From: Prosthecobacter sp.
Lineage (GTDB): Bacteria; Verrucomicrobiota; Verrucomicrobiia; Verrucomicrobiales; Verrucomicrobiaceae
Assembly (NCBI RefSeq): GCF_014879935.1
Contig: NZ_JACSRD010000213.1
Location: 1 to 54,381, forward strand
Reading direction: 5' to 3'
DNA length: 54,381 nt
Positions 17,960 through 27,942 of the stretch are shown here, piece after piece. Made by a program: the position numbers and the translations under genes. How positions within the stretch are numbered: position 1 is the stretch's first letter; every line of letters begins with the position of its first letter. The notes under the pieces were generated by a model. The model was not told the origin of the DNA. It made no database searches and saw only the letters and a program-made list of their open reading frames with translations.

Positions 17960-19489
17960 TTACTTCCAGGAGGCCTTGAAGTCGTCGAGGGCGGACTTGA
18001 GGCCGGCTTCGACATTGTCGAGTGTCTTCTCGTTGGCGAGCTGCTGCATGAGCTCGGCTTTGCGCGTGGTGAGGTATTCTTCGAGCTTGGCCTGGAATTC
18101 CTTCACGCGGTCAACGGCGACGCTGTCGAAATAGCCCTTCTGCATCGCGTAAAGCGTGCTGACCATGACGGGGAGGCTCTTCGGCTGATACTGCTGCTGC
18201 TTGAAGAGTTCGACGATGCGTGCACCGCGGTCGAGCTTGGCCTTCGTGCCGGCGTCGAGATCGGAACCGAACTGGGCGAAGGCGGCGAGCTCGCGGAACT
18301 GGGCGAGGTCGAGCTTCGTGGTGCCGGAGACCTTCTTGATGGCCTTCGTCTGCGCGGCGGAACCCACGCGGGAGACGGAGAGACCGACGGAGATGGCGGG
18401 ACGGATGCCTTGATAGAACAAGTCGGTCTCAAGGAAGATCTGGCCGTCGGTGATGGAGATCACGTTCGTCGGGATGTAGGCGGACACGTCACCGGCCTGC
18501 GTCTCAATGATCGGCAGAGCGGTCATGGAACCACCGCCGTATTGATCGCTGACGCGGCAGGAGCGCTCGAGGAGGCGGGAGTGGAGATAGAACACGTCAC
18601 CCGGATAAGCTTCACGACCGGAAGGACGCTTCAGGATGAGGGACACCTGGCGATAGGCGACGGCCTGCTTGGAAAGGTCATCAAACACGATGAGCACGTC
18701 CTGTCCCTGGTCCATGAGGTATTCACCAATGGCGCAACCAGCATACGGGGCGAGGTATTGGTTCACCGCGGAGTCGGAAGCGGAAGCGGAGACGATGGTG
18801 GTGTATTCCATCGCGCCGGCGTCTTCGAGGGTCTTGACGACGCGGGCAATGTTGGACTGCTTCTGGCCGATGGCGACGTAGATGCAGTAGAGGGGCTTGT
18901 GGCCCTGCAGCTTGCCCTGTTCGGCGGCCTTGTTCTGCTGCGCCTGGGAAATGATGGTGTCCACGGCGATGGTGGTCTTGCCGGTGGAGCGGTCGCCGAT
19001 GATCAACTCACGCTGACCGCGGCCAATGGGGATCATGGCGTCGATGGCCATGATGCCGGTCTGCACGGGGACGGACACGGACTTACGGGCGATGATGCCA
19101 GGGGCGAGCTTTTCGACGGGATACTGTGCCTCGCCTTTCACTTCGCCTTTGCCGTCGATGGCCTGACCGAGGGCGTTGACGACGCGGCCGAGGAGGCTCT
19201 TGCCGACAGGCACGGAGAGAAGACGACCGGTGGTGCGCACTTCGTCGCCCGCCTTGATGTTTTCACCGGAACCGAGCAACACGCAGCCGACTTCGGTTTC
19301 TTCGAGGTTCAGAGCGAGGCCGAACACGCCGCCGGGGAACTCGATCATCTCATTGAGCATGACATCGCTGAGGCCTTCGATCTTGGCGGCGCCGTCGCCG
19401 ATTTCACGGACGATGCCCACATTGGACTTCGTGACGGCGGTCTTGAGGCCGGCGATTTGGGATTCGATCTCTTGCAGGATGTTGCTCAT
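17960..19489 (-). CDS. atpA: F-type ATP synthase alpha subunit
   Basis: The 509-residue non-catalytic F1 subunit contains the P-loop [11 protein letters not shown], with Ser where many family members have Gln in GDRQTGKT. It also has the [17 protein letters not shown] segment and the signature [17 protein letters not shown] with the arginine finger. The N-terminus ([13 protein letters not shown]) binds delta. Length is normal. It is encoded between atpH and atpG, the usual order. Confidence 0.97.
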   Translation of the reverse strand: MSNILQEIESQIAGLKTAVTKSNVGIVREIGDGAAKIEGLSDVMLNEMIEFPGGVFGLALNLEETEVGCVLLGSGENIKAGDEVRTTGRLLSVPVGKSLLGRVVNALGQAIDGKGEVKGEAQYPVEKLAPGIIARKSVSVPVQTGIMAIDAMIPIGRGQRELIIGDRSTGKTTIAVDTIISQAQQNKAAEQGKLQGHKPLYCIYVAIGQKQSNIARVVKTLEDAGAMEYTTIVSASASDSAVNQYLAPYAGCAIGEYLMDQGQDVLIVFDDLSKQAVAYRQVSLILKRPSGREAYPGDVFYLHSRLLERSCRVSDQYGGGSMTALPIIETQAGDVSAYIPTNVISITDGQIFLETDLFYQGIRPAISVGLSVSRVGSAAQTKAIKKVSGTTKLDLAQFRELAAFAQFGSDLDAGTKAKLDRGARIVELFKQQQYQPKSLPVMVSTLYAMQKGYFDSVAVDRVKEFQAKLEEYLTTRKAELMQQLANEKTLDNVEAGLKSALDDFKASWK

Positions 19490-19540
19490 GGGATTGCGGG
19501 GTAAAAGCGGAGTGGACGGAGGTGTTTGAAAACGGTCGGA

Positions 19541-19939
19541 TTATGCGGCGAGGGAACTGGCGAGGCCTTCGAGACGGGCCTTCACGCTGCCGTCCCACAC
19601 GTCGGAGCCGACCTTGATGCGGATGCCGCCGAGAAGCTCGGGACGGGTCTGAAATTCAAGGTTGAGGGTCCGGCCGTACTTCTTCGAAAGACTGGCTTGA
19701 AGATCGGACTGGATCGCGGGAGTCAGAGCCGTGGCGCTCTCGACGATGGCGCGCTGGCGATCGACTTCGCTGGCCACGAGGCGGGCGAAGGCATCGAGAA
19801 TCGCGATGTAACCACGGGGCTTGCTGTTCGCTACACTGCTCACCACGGTGCGCACGCGGGCCTCATCGAGCTTTCCATCGACCATGCAGGCGCGGAAGAG
19901 CTGGCGGGACGAGCGGCGGGCTTCTTTGGAGATTTTCAT
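19541..19939 (-). CDS. atpH: F-type ATP synthase delta subunit, short form
   Basis: The 132-residue protein occupies the delta position between b and alpha. The C-terminal part is clear: ALTPAIQSDLQASLSKKYGRTLNLEFQTRPELLGGIRIKVG, shown here only as landmarks TPAIQSDL and LLGGIRIKVG, then a DGSVKARLEGL ending. The N-terminal helical domain is shorter than in E. coli, whose delta is 177 residues, by some 45 residues. Start at 19939 gives SRQLFRACMVDGKLDEARVR-type helices that resemble a trimmed domain. It connects the peripheral stalk to F1. Identity rests on the C-terminal half and operon place. Confidence 0.88.
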   Translation of the reverse strand: MKISKEARRSSRQLFRACMVDGKLDEARVRTVVSSVANSKPRGYIAILDAFARLVASEVDRQRAIVESATALTPAIQSDLQASLSKKYGRTLNLEFQTRPELLGGIRIKVGSDVWDGSVKARLEGLASSLAA

Positions 19940-19975
19940 GGCGCGGATCGCAGTTCTCGGTTCGCAGTTCCCGGA

Positions 19976-20497
19976 TTAAGCCGAGACCTGGGCGGCGGTT
20001 TCCTGGTTGATGCGGGTCTGGTCGTCGGTGTTGAGGACCTTGCCGGTGACACGGCTGGTGGCGTCGGCGACCATGCGGCCGAATTCGCGCTTCAACTGGG
20101 ACATGAACTGCTCTTTTTCGAGTTCAGCAGCTTCGCGTGCCTTGGCAATGATGGTGTTGGCAGAAGCGACAGCGTCCTGCTGGCGGCGCTCCTGGAGAGC
20201 CTTGGCGGCATCATCGGCTTCCTTGATGCGGCGGGCTGCGTCAGCCTCCGCCTTGTCAACGATGGCCTGGGCGTTCTTGGCGGCGTCAGCGGCGTCCTTG
20301 GCGATCTTTTCCAGCTTGGCTTCGCCATCGGCGATGCGTTGACGGCGCTGCTCCAGCATCGCGAGGATCGGGCCGAAGGCGTACTTCTTCAAAATGGTGT
20401 ACACCGCGATGAAAATGATGACTTGGGCAAAGAACTTGGCCCAAGCGAGGCCGAAGTCGCCTGCGATCTGATAAGCAATTCCTTTGATCTGGTCCAT
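19976..20497 (-). CDS. atpF: F-type ATP synthase b subunit
   Basis: The 173-residue peripheral-stalk subunit has one N-terminal membrane helix (AWAKFFAQVIIFIAVYTILK, residues about 18-37) and then a long charged coiled coil rich in Ala, Lys, Asp and Glu up to residue 150. I chose the ATG at 20497 (MDQIKGIAYQ). A frame-compatible ATG 57 nt upstream lies within a terminator-like hairpin and would add a spurious hydrophobic leader. The subunit holds F1 against Fo as a dimer. It follows atpE after an 79-nt gap. Confidence 0.9.
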   Translation of the reverse strand: MDQIKGIAYQIAGDFGLAWAKFFAQVIIFIAVYTILKKYAFGPILAMLEQRRQRIADGEAKLEKIAKDAADAAKNAQAIVDKAEADAARRIKEADDAAKALQERRQQDAVASANTIIAKAREAAELEKEQFMSQLKREFGRMVADATSRVTGKVLNTDDQTRINQETAAQVSA

Positions 20498-20538
20498 GGC
20501 GGTGAAAAAAACGAAGAGAAAGAGGAGAGAGGGAAAAA

Positions 20539-20564
20539 GCGGCGGGCTGCGCACAGCCCGCCGC
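20539..20564 (-). terminator. Terminator-like hairpin between atpE and atpF
   Basis: GCGGCGGGCTG (20539-20549) pairs perfectly with CAGCCCGCCGC (20554-20564) across a 4-nt loop. On the minus strand the stem is followed by TTTTTCCC. It has every feature of an intrinsic terminator but stands inside the operon, just 12 nt after the atpE stop, so it may act as an attenuator or as a 3' stabiliser of an atpB-atpE transcript. Confidence 0.8.
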
Positions 20565-20576
20565 GGAATTCAGGGC

Positions 20577-20834
20577 TTACTTGCCAAGAATGAAGGCAAG
20601 AATACCAAGGCCTTCTGCGAGGGCCATGGCGATGATGCCGAGGGTCAGGATGTTGCCGAAAGCGCCGGGGTTGCGGCCGACGGCTTCCACGGCCTTGGAG
20701 CCGATGAGGCCCACGCCGATGGCGGCACTGCCTGCACCGAGACCGGTGGCGATGCTGCCAGTGACGCCTGCGGCGGCGGCTGGGGCTCCGTGAGCGGCGG
20801 CTTCCTGCGCCATCGAGATGAGTTCCATTGTCAT
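20577..20834 (-). CDS. atpE: F-type ATP synthase c subunit
   Basis: This proteolipid forms the rotor ring. Starting at MTMELIS it has 85 residues; the second ATG (20828, MELISMAQ) is equally possible and no clear ribosome site decides. A longer in-frame start at 20888 would add a polar leader not seen in the family. Helix 1 is Gly/Ala rich (ATGLGAGSAAIGVGL), the polar loop is GRNPGA, and helix 2 carries the ion-binding glutamate in ALAEGLGIL. The residue after the glutamate is Gly and helix 1 lacks the sodium-type Gln, so proton coupling is likely. Confidence 0.9.
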   Translation of the reverse strand: MTMELISMAQEAAAHGAPAAAAGVTGSIATGLGAGSAAIGVGLIGSKAVEAVGRNPGAFGNILTLGIIAMALAEGLGILAFILGK

Positions 20835-20911
20835 AGTGTTGGTCGAGTTGGGTTCGTGTTGTGTCACCAGCGTCCACGCGTTGCGCATGATCCCGCAGGC
20901 AAAGTCAGAGA

Positions 20912-21772
20912 TTAATGATGGGCCTCCTCATGACCGTGATCGTCATGAGTGGTGGAGAGCTGGATGTAAACGGCGCAGAGCAGGGTGAAGACGATCGCCT
21001 GCAGAATGCCGACCAGAAGCTCCATGAAGTAGAAGGGAAAGGGGGCAAGGATGCTGCCGATGAAGCCGCCCATGCCGCTCATGGTATGCAGCACATTCTC
21101 ACCGGCGAGGATGTTGCCGAAAAGACGGAAGGACAGGGTGATCGGGCGGAAAAGGATCGAGAAAACTTCCACCACGCCGACGAACAGGAAAACCAGGGCC
21201 ACAATGGCTCCCATGAGCCCTTTCAGGCCGCCCTTGGGGCCGAAGGTGTGAACGATGAAGCCCCACACGCCCACTTCACTGATGGTGACGTAAAGCCAAA
21301 CGAGAAACATCGAGACCGAAAGACCAAAAGTCATGTTCAAGTCAGCGGTCGGCGGACGCAGGAGAGGGTCATGCACTTCCTTCACGCTAAGGAAACCTGT
21401 GCCTTCGCCCCAACCGATGGTGCCGATGCCGGGAAGGAGGCCGAACCAGTTCGAGACCAGGATGTAGATGAAGATGGTCGCAAGCAGGGGGAAGGTGCGG
21501 GGAGCCACCTTCGGGCCGACGATGCCCTCCACCTGGTTGTAGAGGAACTCGACGATGAATTCGAAGAAGTTCTGCGCCTTGTGGGGGATCAGCGTCATGT
21601 TCTTCGTGGCCTTGCGGGAGAACCAGAGCACGAGTCCGAGCACCACCAGCGCCACGAGCACCGAGTTCGTCACAAAACTCAGCGTGCTGCCCGCTTTGAA
21701 GAACTCAGACGCGTAGCCGTGCACGGCGAGCAACGGCATAAAGGAATCAGGCTGAGAGGTAAAAAACGACAT
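20912..21772 (-). CDS. atpB: F-type ATP synthase a subunit
   Basis: The 286-residue membrane subunit conducts protons to the c-ring. It has about five to six hydrophobic helices. The essential arginine is R216 in LSFRLFGNILAG. The C-terminus VYIQLSTTHDDHGHEEAHH ends in a His/Asp/Glu-rich tail of about ten residues. It is the first gene of the operon; no atpI or atpZ precedes it in the 210 bp before the divergent sulfatase gene, where a CRP-like site sits. Confidence 0.95.
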   Translation of the reverse strand: MSFFTSQPDSFMPLLAVHGYASEFFKAGSTLSFVTNSVLVALVVLGLVLWFSRKATKNMTLIPHKAQNFFEFIVEFLYNQVEGIVGPKVAPRTFPLLATIFIYILVSNWFGLLPGIGTIGWGEGTGFLSVKEVHDPLLRPPTADLNMTFGLSVSMFLVWLYVTISEVGVWGFIVHTFGPKGGLKGLMGAIVALVFLFVGVVEVFSILFRPITLSFRLFGNILAGENVLHTMSGMGGFIGSILAPFPFYFMELLVGILQAIVFTLLCAVYIQLSTTHDDHGHEEAHH

Positions 21773-21864
21773 GTGGGTAGGGGCCTCGGGGGAGGCGGCG
21801 CGTAGGGTCGGTCCGGGATAGCGGACGGTTTTTCTAGCCAGATGATCCAGGGGGGCAAGCCCTA

Positions 21865-21884
21865 TTTGTGAAAAATTTCACAAA
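21865..21884. promoter_or_regulatory. CRP/FNR-type binding site between atpB and the sulfatase gene
   Basis: TTTGTGAAA-AA-TTTCACAAA is a perfect 9-bp inverted repeat. It contains TGTGA-N6-TCACA, the exact consensus spacing of CRP-family regulators. It lies 93 nt upstream of atpB and 100 nt upstream of the sulfatase, so it could control either or both. That it binds a CRP-family protein is inference. Confidence 0.55.
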
Positions 21885-21983
21885 GTCCGACGAGCGTATC
21901 ACCACATCTGAAAACGCCGCCCCCAGCATTGTCGGCAGGACGCTTGCTCGACAGATCGTGCCGCCCATGCGAGGCTGGGCCGG

Positions 21984-24011
21984 ATGTCGAGATTCATCTG
22001 CACCTGGGCGCTACTGATGTTCATTGTTCCTGGCATTCTGCTAGCGGCCGTGAAGGCGAAATCCCGCGCCATCGTCTCCGCCCATGGCAAGCCGAACGTG
22101 GTGTTCATCATCGCGGACGATCTGCGTGACTACGTCGGCTGGATGGGGGGGCACCCGCAGTCCGTGACACCAAACATGGACCGCCTGGCAAAGATGGGCA
22201 TGCGTTTCACGAACGCCCATTGCAATTACGCCCTCTGCAATCCCTCGCGCACCAGTCTGCTGACAGGCATGCTGCCCTCGTCGAGCGGCGTCTTTGGCAA
22301 TGAGCAGGACTGGCGGCGCAGCGTCCAGATCGCTGACAAACCGACGCTGCCGGAGCACTTCAAAGGCCAGGGCTTCAGCACCGTGGCTGCGGGGAAGATT
22401 TTTCACGCGAATCATGGCGGTCCGGAAGGTCGTCTAGCAGGCTGGCATGGTGGCAGGCGTGGGTTTGAGCAGGATGCGGCGTGGGACCAACGCTTTCCTC
22501 AAGCGGGAGTGCAGATTCCAGACCTCCCCGTCCACACCGGGCAGAATTTCAACGGCCTCAATATCTGGCATTGGGACTGGGGTGGCATCCAGGTCGAAGA
22601 TGAAAAGACTGATGATGGTCAAGTCGCCGCCTTTGCGGCCGAATTCCTCTCCCAAAAGCATAAGAAGCCTTTTTTCCTCGCCCTGGGCCTCTACCGGCCG
22701 CATTCGCCCTGGTATGTCCCGCAGATGTACATCGACGCCCTCCCGCTGGACGCAATCAAACTGCCGGAGGTGAAGGCGGACGATCTTGACGACATGCCTG
22801 AAATCGCCAAAGGCCATCTCAAAGCGGGCTATCACTCGAAAATCGTCGAAAAGAACCTCTGGAAGGACGCCGTGCGTGCCTACCTGGCCAGCGTGGCGTT
22901 TTGTGATGCGATGCTCGGCCGCATCCTGGATGCGGTTGAGAAAGGGCCGAATGCCAGGAACACCATCATCGTGTTCACCTCCGATCATGGGTGGTATCTG
23001 GGTGAAAAGCAGATGTGGCACAAAGGCAAGCTGTGGGAGCCGACCACGCGCGTGCCGCTGACGATCTACTCTCCGCAGCTCACCAAGCCGGACACGGTCT
23101 CATCGCAGTCCGTGGCCTTGATCGATCTTTATCCCACGCTCTGCGATTTGGTGAAAGTGCCGAAGCCTGAGCACCTCGACGGCACCAGTCTGAAGCCCCT
23201 GCTGCTCGACCCGGCGGCGAAACGCGACAAACCGGCAATCACCTGCACGGGCGGCGGCCAAAAGGCCGGTTACGCGGCACGGGACGAGCGCTGGCGTTAC
23301 ATCCGATATGCGGACGGCAGCGAGGAACTTTACGATCACCAGACCGATCCGAATGAATGGACGAACTTGGCCACCAAGCCCGAGCACGAGGCTGAAAAGA
23401 AGCGTCTGGCCGCCTTTTTCCCGGCGGAATTCAAAAACGCCTCCCGTCCGCCGTCTGAGATTGTGCATGCATCGAGTCCGTCTGGCTCCGTCGATCTCAG
23501 TTTGGTCCCAGGCGATGAAATCAGTGCCGCAGACGCGCCGAAATTGCAGGGCAGGGGCGTCTTCATCAACGCGGCCTTCGATTTCGACCCGCAGATCGAC
23601 CAGGACAGCACGCTGCTGGCTCAAGGCGATGAACAATCCGGTTACGCGCTGCATCTGGTGGCTTCAAAGCCGACGCTGACCGTGTTTGCGGAGGGCAAGG
23701 AGGTGGTGGTGAGCGGTGCCGCCCTGGAAAAGGGCCGCGTCAACATCAGAGCCCAGATTGATGGCGGTGGATCGCTCTCACTCGCCGTGCCGGGGCACAG
23801 CGAAGTCATCGGCGTGGCACCGTTTGAGAAAGGATTTCCGCAGGAACCGAAATCCGGCATCGCGGTAGGGCAGAGTTTCGGCATCTTGAAGGCAGCCAGT
23901 CATCCCGACAGCACGCCGTTTGACGGCGTCGTCCACCGGATGAATCTCACCATCCTTCCTCCCCACGTCACCACCCCCATCGAAAACCGCGAAACGAAAA
24001 CTGCGAACTGA
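21984..24011 (+). CDS. Secreted formylglycine-dependent sulfatase (iduronate-2-sulfatase-like)
   Basis: The 675-residue protein starts with a signal peptide (MSRFICTWALLMFIVPGILL). The sulfatase domain begins KPNVVFIIADDLRDYVG with the metal-binding aspartates D45 and D46. The active-site motif is CNPSR with C85, to be converted to formylglycine. Other family parts are GKIFHANHGG, PHSPWYVP, TSDHGWYLGEKQMWHKG and the ELYDHQTDPNEWTNLA segment at the end of the domain, near residue 460. Residues about 510-660 form an extra C-terminal beta domain that looks lectin/LamG-like. It likely removes sulfate from polysaccharides in the periplasm or outside. Verrucomicrobiota typically encode many such enzymes. 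QueD follows 4 nt after the stop. Confidence 0.92.
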   Translation: MSRFICTWALLMFIVPGILLAAVKAKSRAIVSAHGKPNVVFIIADDLRDYVGWMGGHPQSVTPNMDRLAKMGMRFTNAHCNYALCNPSRTSLLTGMLPSSSGVFGNEQDWRRSVQIADKPTLPEHFKGQGFSTVAAGKIFHANHGGPEGRLAGWHGGRRGFEQDAAWDQRFPQAGVQIPDLPVHTGQNFNGLNIWHWDWGGIQVEDEKTDDGQVAAFAAEFLSQKHKKPFFLALGLYRPHSPWYVPQMYIDALPLDAIKLPEVKADDLDDMPEIAKGHLKAGYHSKIVEKNLWKDAVRAYLASVAFCDAMLGRILDAVEKGPNARNTIIVFTSDHGWYLGEKQMWHKGKLWEPTTRVPLTIYSPQLTKPDTVSSQSVALIDLYPTLCDLVKVPKPEHLDGTSLKPLLLDPAAKRDKPAITCTGGGQKAGYAARDERWRYIRYADGSEELYDHQTDPNEWTNLATKPEHEAEKKRLAAFFPAEFKNASRPPSEIVHASSPSGSVDLSLVPGDEISAADAPKLQGRGVFINAAFDFDPQIDQDSTLLAQGDEQSGYALHLVASKPTLTVFAEGKEVVVSGAALEKGRVNIRAQIDGGGSLSLAVPGHSEVIGVAPFEKGFPQEPKSGIAVGQSFGILKAASHPDSTPFDGVVHRMNLTILPPHVTTPIENRETKTAN

Positions 24012-24015
24012 CCCC

Positions 24016-24381
24016 ATGCGAGCCCGCGTCATCAAAGACTTCCGTTTTGAGGCAGCCCAGACGCTGCCCAATCTGCCCTGCGACCACAAGTGCACCAAGA
24101 TGCACGGTCACTCCTTCAAGCTGGAGATCGCCATCGAGGGCGAGGTCAATCCGGCGATTGGCTGGGTGTACGACCACGCCGAGATTTCGAAGGCGATGAA
24201 ACCCATCATTGACCTGATCGACCACTCCTATCTCAACGAGATCGAAGGCCTCGAAAACCCGACGATCGAAAACATGTGTGCCTGGCTCTGGAAAAAGCTC
24301 GCGCCCCAACTCCCCGGGCTCTGCGAGATAGTGCTTCACGAGACTCCAAGCGCTCGCTGCATTTTCCGCGGCGAGTTTTGA
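24016..24381 (+). CDS. queD: 6-carboxy-tetrahydropterin synthase QueD with a substituted zinc ligand
   Basis: The 121-residue enzyme converts dihydroneopterin triphosphate to 6-carboxy-tetrahydropterin in queuosine synthesis. Family signatures are KDFRFEAA, the catalytic C26 in HKC, H30 and H32 in MHGHSF, the IGWVYDHAEI segment, LDHSYLN-like IDHSYLNEI, ENPTIEN and the catalytic Glu in LHET. The first zinc-binding histidine of the family, expected at the place of Q15 (FEAAQTLP), is replaced by Gln. The rest of the site looks intact. It lies 4 nt behind the sulfatase gene, so both may be on one transcript though their roles are unrelated. No other queuosine gene is in the window. Confidence 0.9.
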   Translation: MRARVIKDFRFEAAQTLPNLPCDHKCTKMHGHSFKLEIAIEGEVNPAIGWVYDHAEISKAMKPIIDLIDHSYLNEIEGLENPTIENMCAWLWKKLAPQLPGLCEIVLHETPSARCIFRGEF

Positions 24382-27363
<2,982 letters not shown>

Positions 27364-27411
27364 ATGCCGTCAAGGGGTCAAGAAGCTGTCAAGAATCGTC
27401 AAAGAGTTGTT

Positions 27412-27876
27412 ATGGGAACGGTCGATCTACATGAATTGAGAGTCTATCAGCTCGCCATGCGAGTTGGAGAAGACGTGTGGTCGATCACCGCGGGCTGGGA
27501 GTGGCTGGCGAAGCAGACGATTGGTTTGCAATGGATACGTTCCGCTGACTCGATCGCCGCAAACATCTCGGAGGGATACGGGCGCTATTCCTTCAAAGAG
27601 AACGCCAAGTTCTGCTACTACGCCCGAGGTTCGCTGCGCGAGACACAGACCTGGCTCGAAAAAGCGGTGAGTCGCCATCTGCTCAGCTCAGGCATAGCCG
27701 ATGATCTCGCGCTACGTCTCGAAACACTCCGTCGGCAACTCGACAACTACATTCACTCCCTCGGCCGCACCTCCGGTAATGTCCTTCGTGAAGAGTCTCC
27801 TGAAACCGAGGTCGAGCTTCCGCCACTCGAGGAATTCCTCGCCAGCCGCGATCCCGCCCGCTTGACCAATCCTTGA
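27412..27876 (+). CDS. Four-helix-bundle protein (S23/IVP family)
   Basis: The 154-residue protein starts MGTVDLHELRVYQLAMRVGEDVW, typical of the four-helix-bundle family first found inside 23S rRNA intervening sequences. Other signatures are IRSADSIAANISEGYGR, YYARGSLRETQTWLEKA and LRRQLDNYIHSL. An in-frame ATG 48 nt upstream, abutting the gyrB stop, would add a leader without family similarity. The function of free-standing members is unknown; the structure is a helical pentamer. Here it lies between gyrB and gyrA and is probably co-transcribed with them. Confidence 0.88.
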   Translation: MGTVDLHELRVYQLAMRVGEDVWSITAGWEWLAKQTIGLQWIRSADSIAANISEGYGRYSFKENAKFCYYARGSLRETQTWLEKAVSRHLLSSGIADDLALRLETLRRQLDNYIHSLGRTSGNVLREESPETEVELPPLEEFLASRDPARLTNP

Positions 27877-27942
27877 CCTCTTGACTGCGGCTCCGCCGCA
27901 TTTTGACCCGCATCCCGCCCCATCCCCTTTACAGCTCCCTTC

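Noticed and set aside
17186-19504. 772-residue plus-strand frame across atpG and atpA
   Set aside because: It is antisense to conserved ATP synthase genes and has Gly/Asp/His/Leu-rich shadow composition.
20498-20554. Longer start for atpF
   Set aside because: The ATG lies in the terminator-like hairpin and adds a hydrophobic leader not expected for subunit b.
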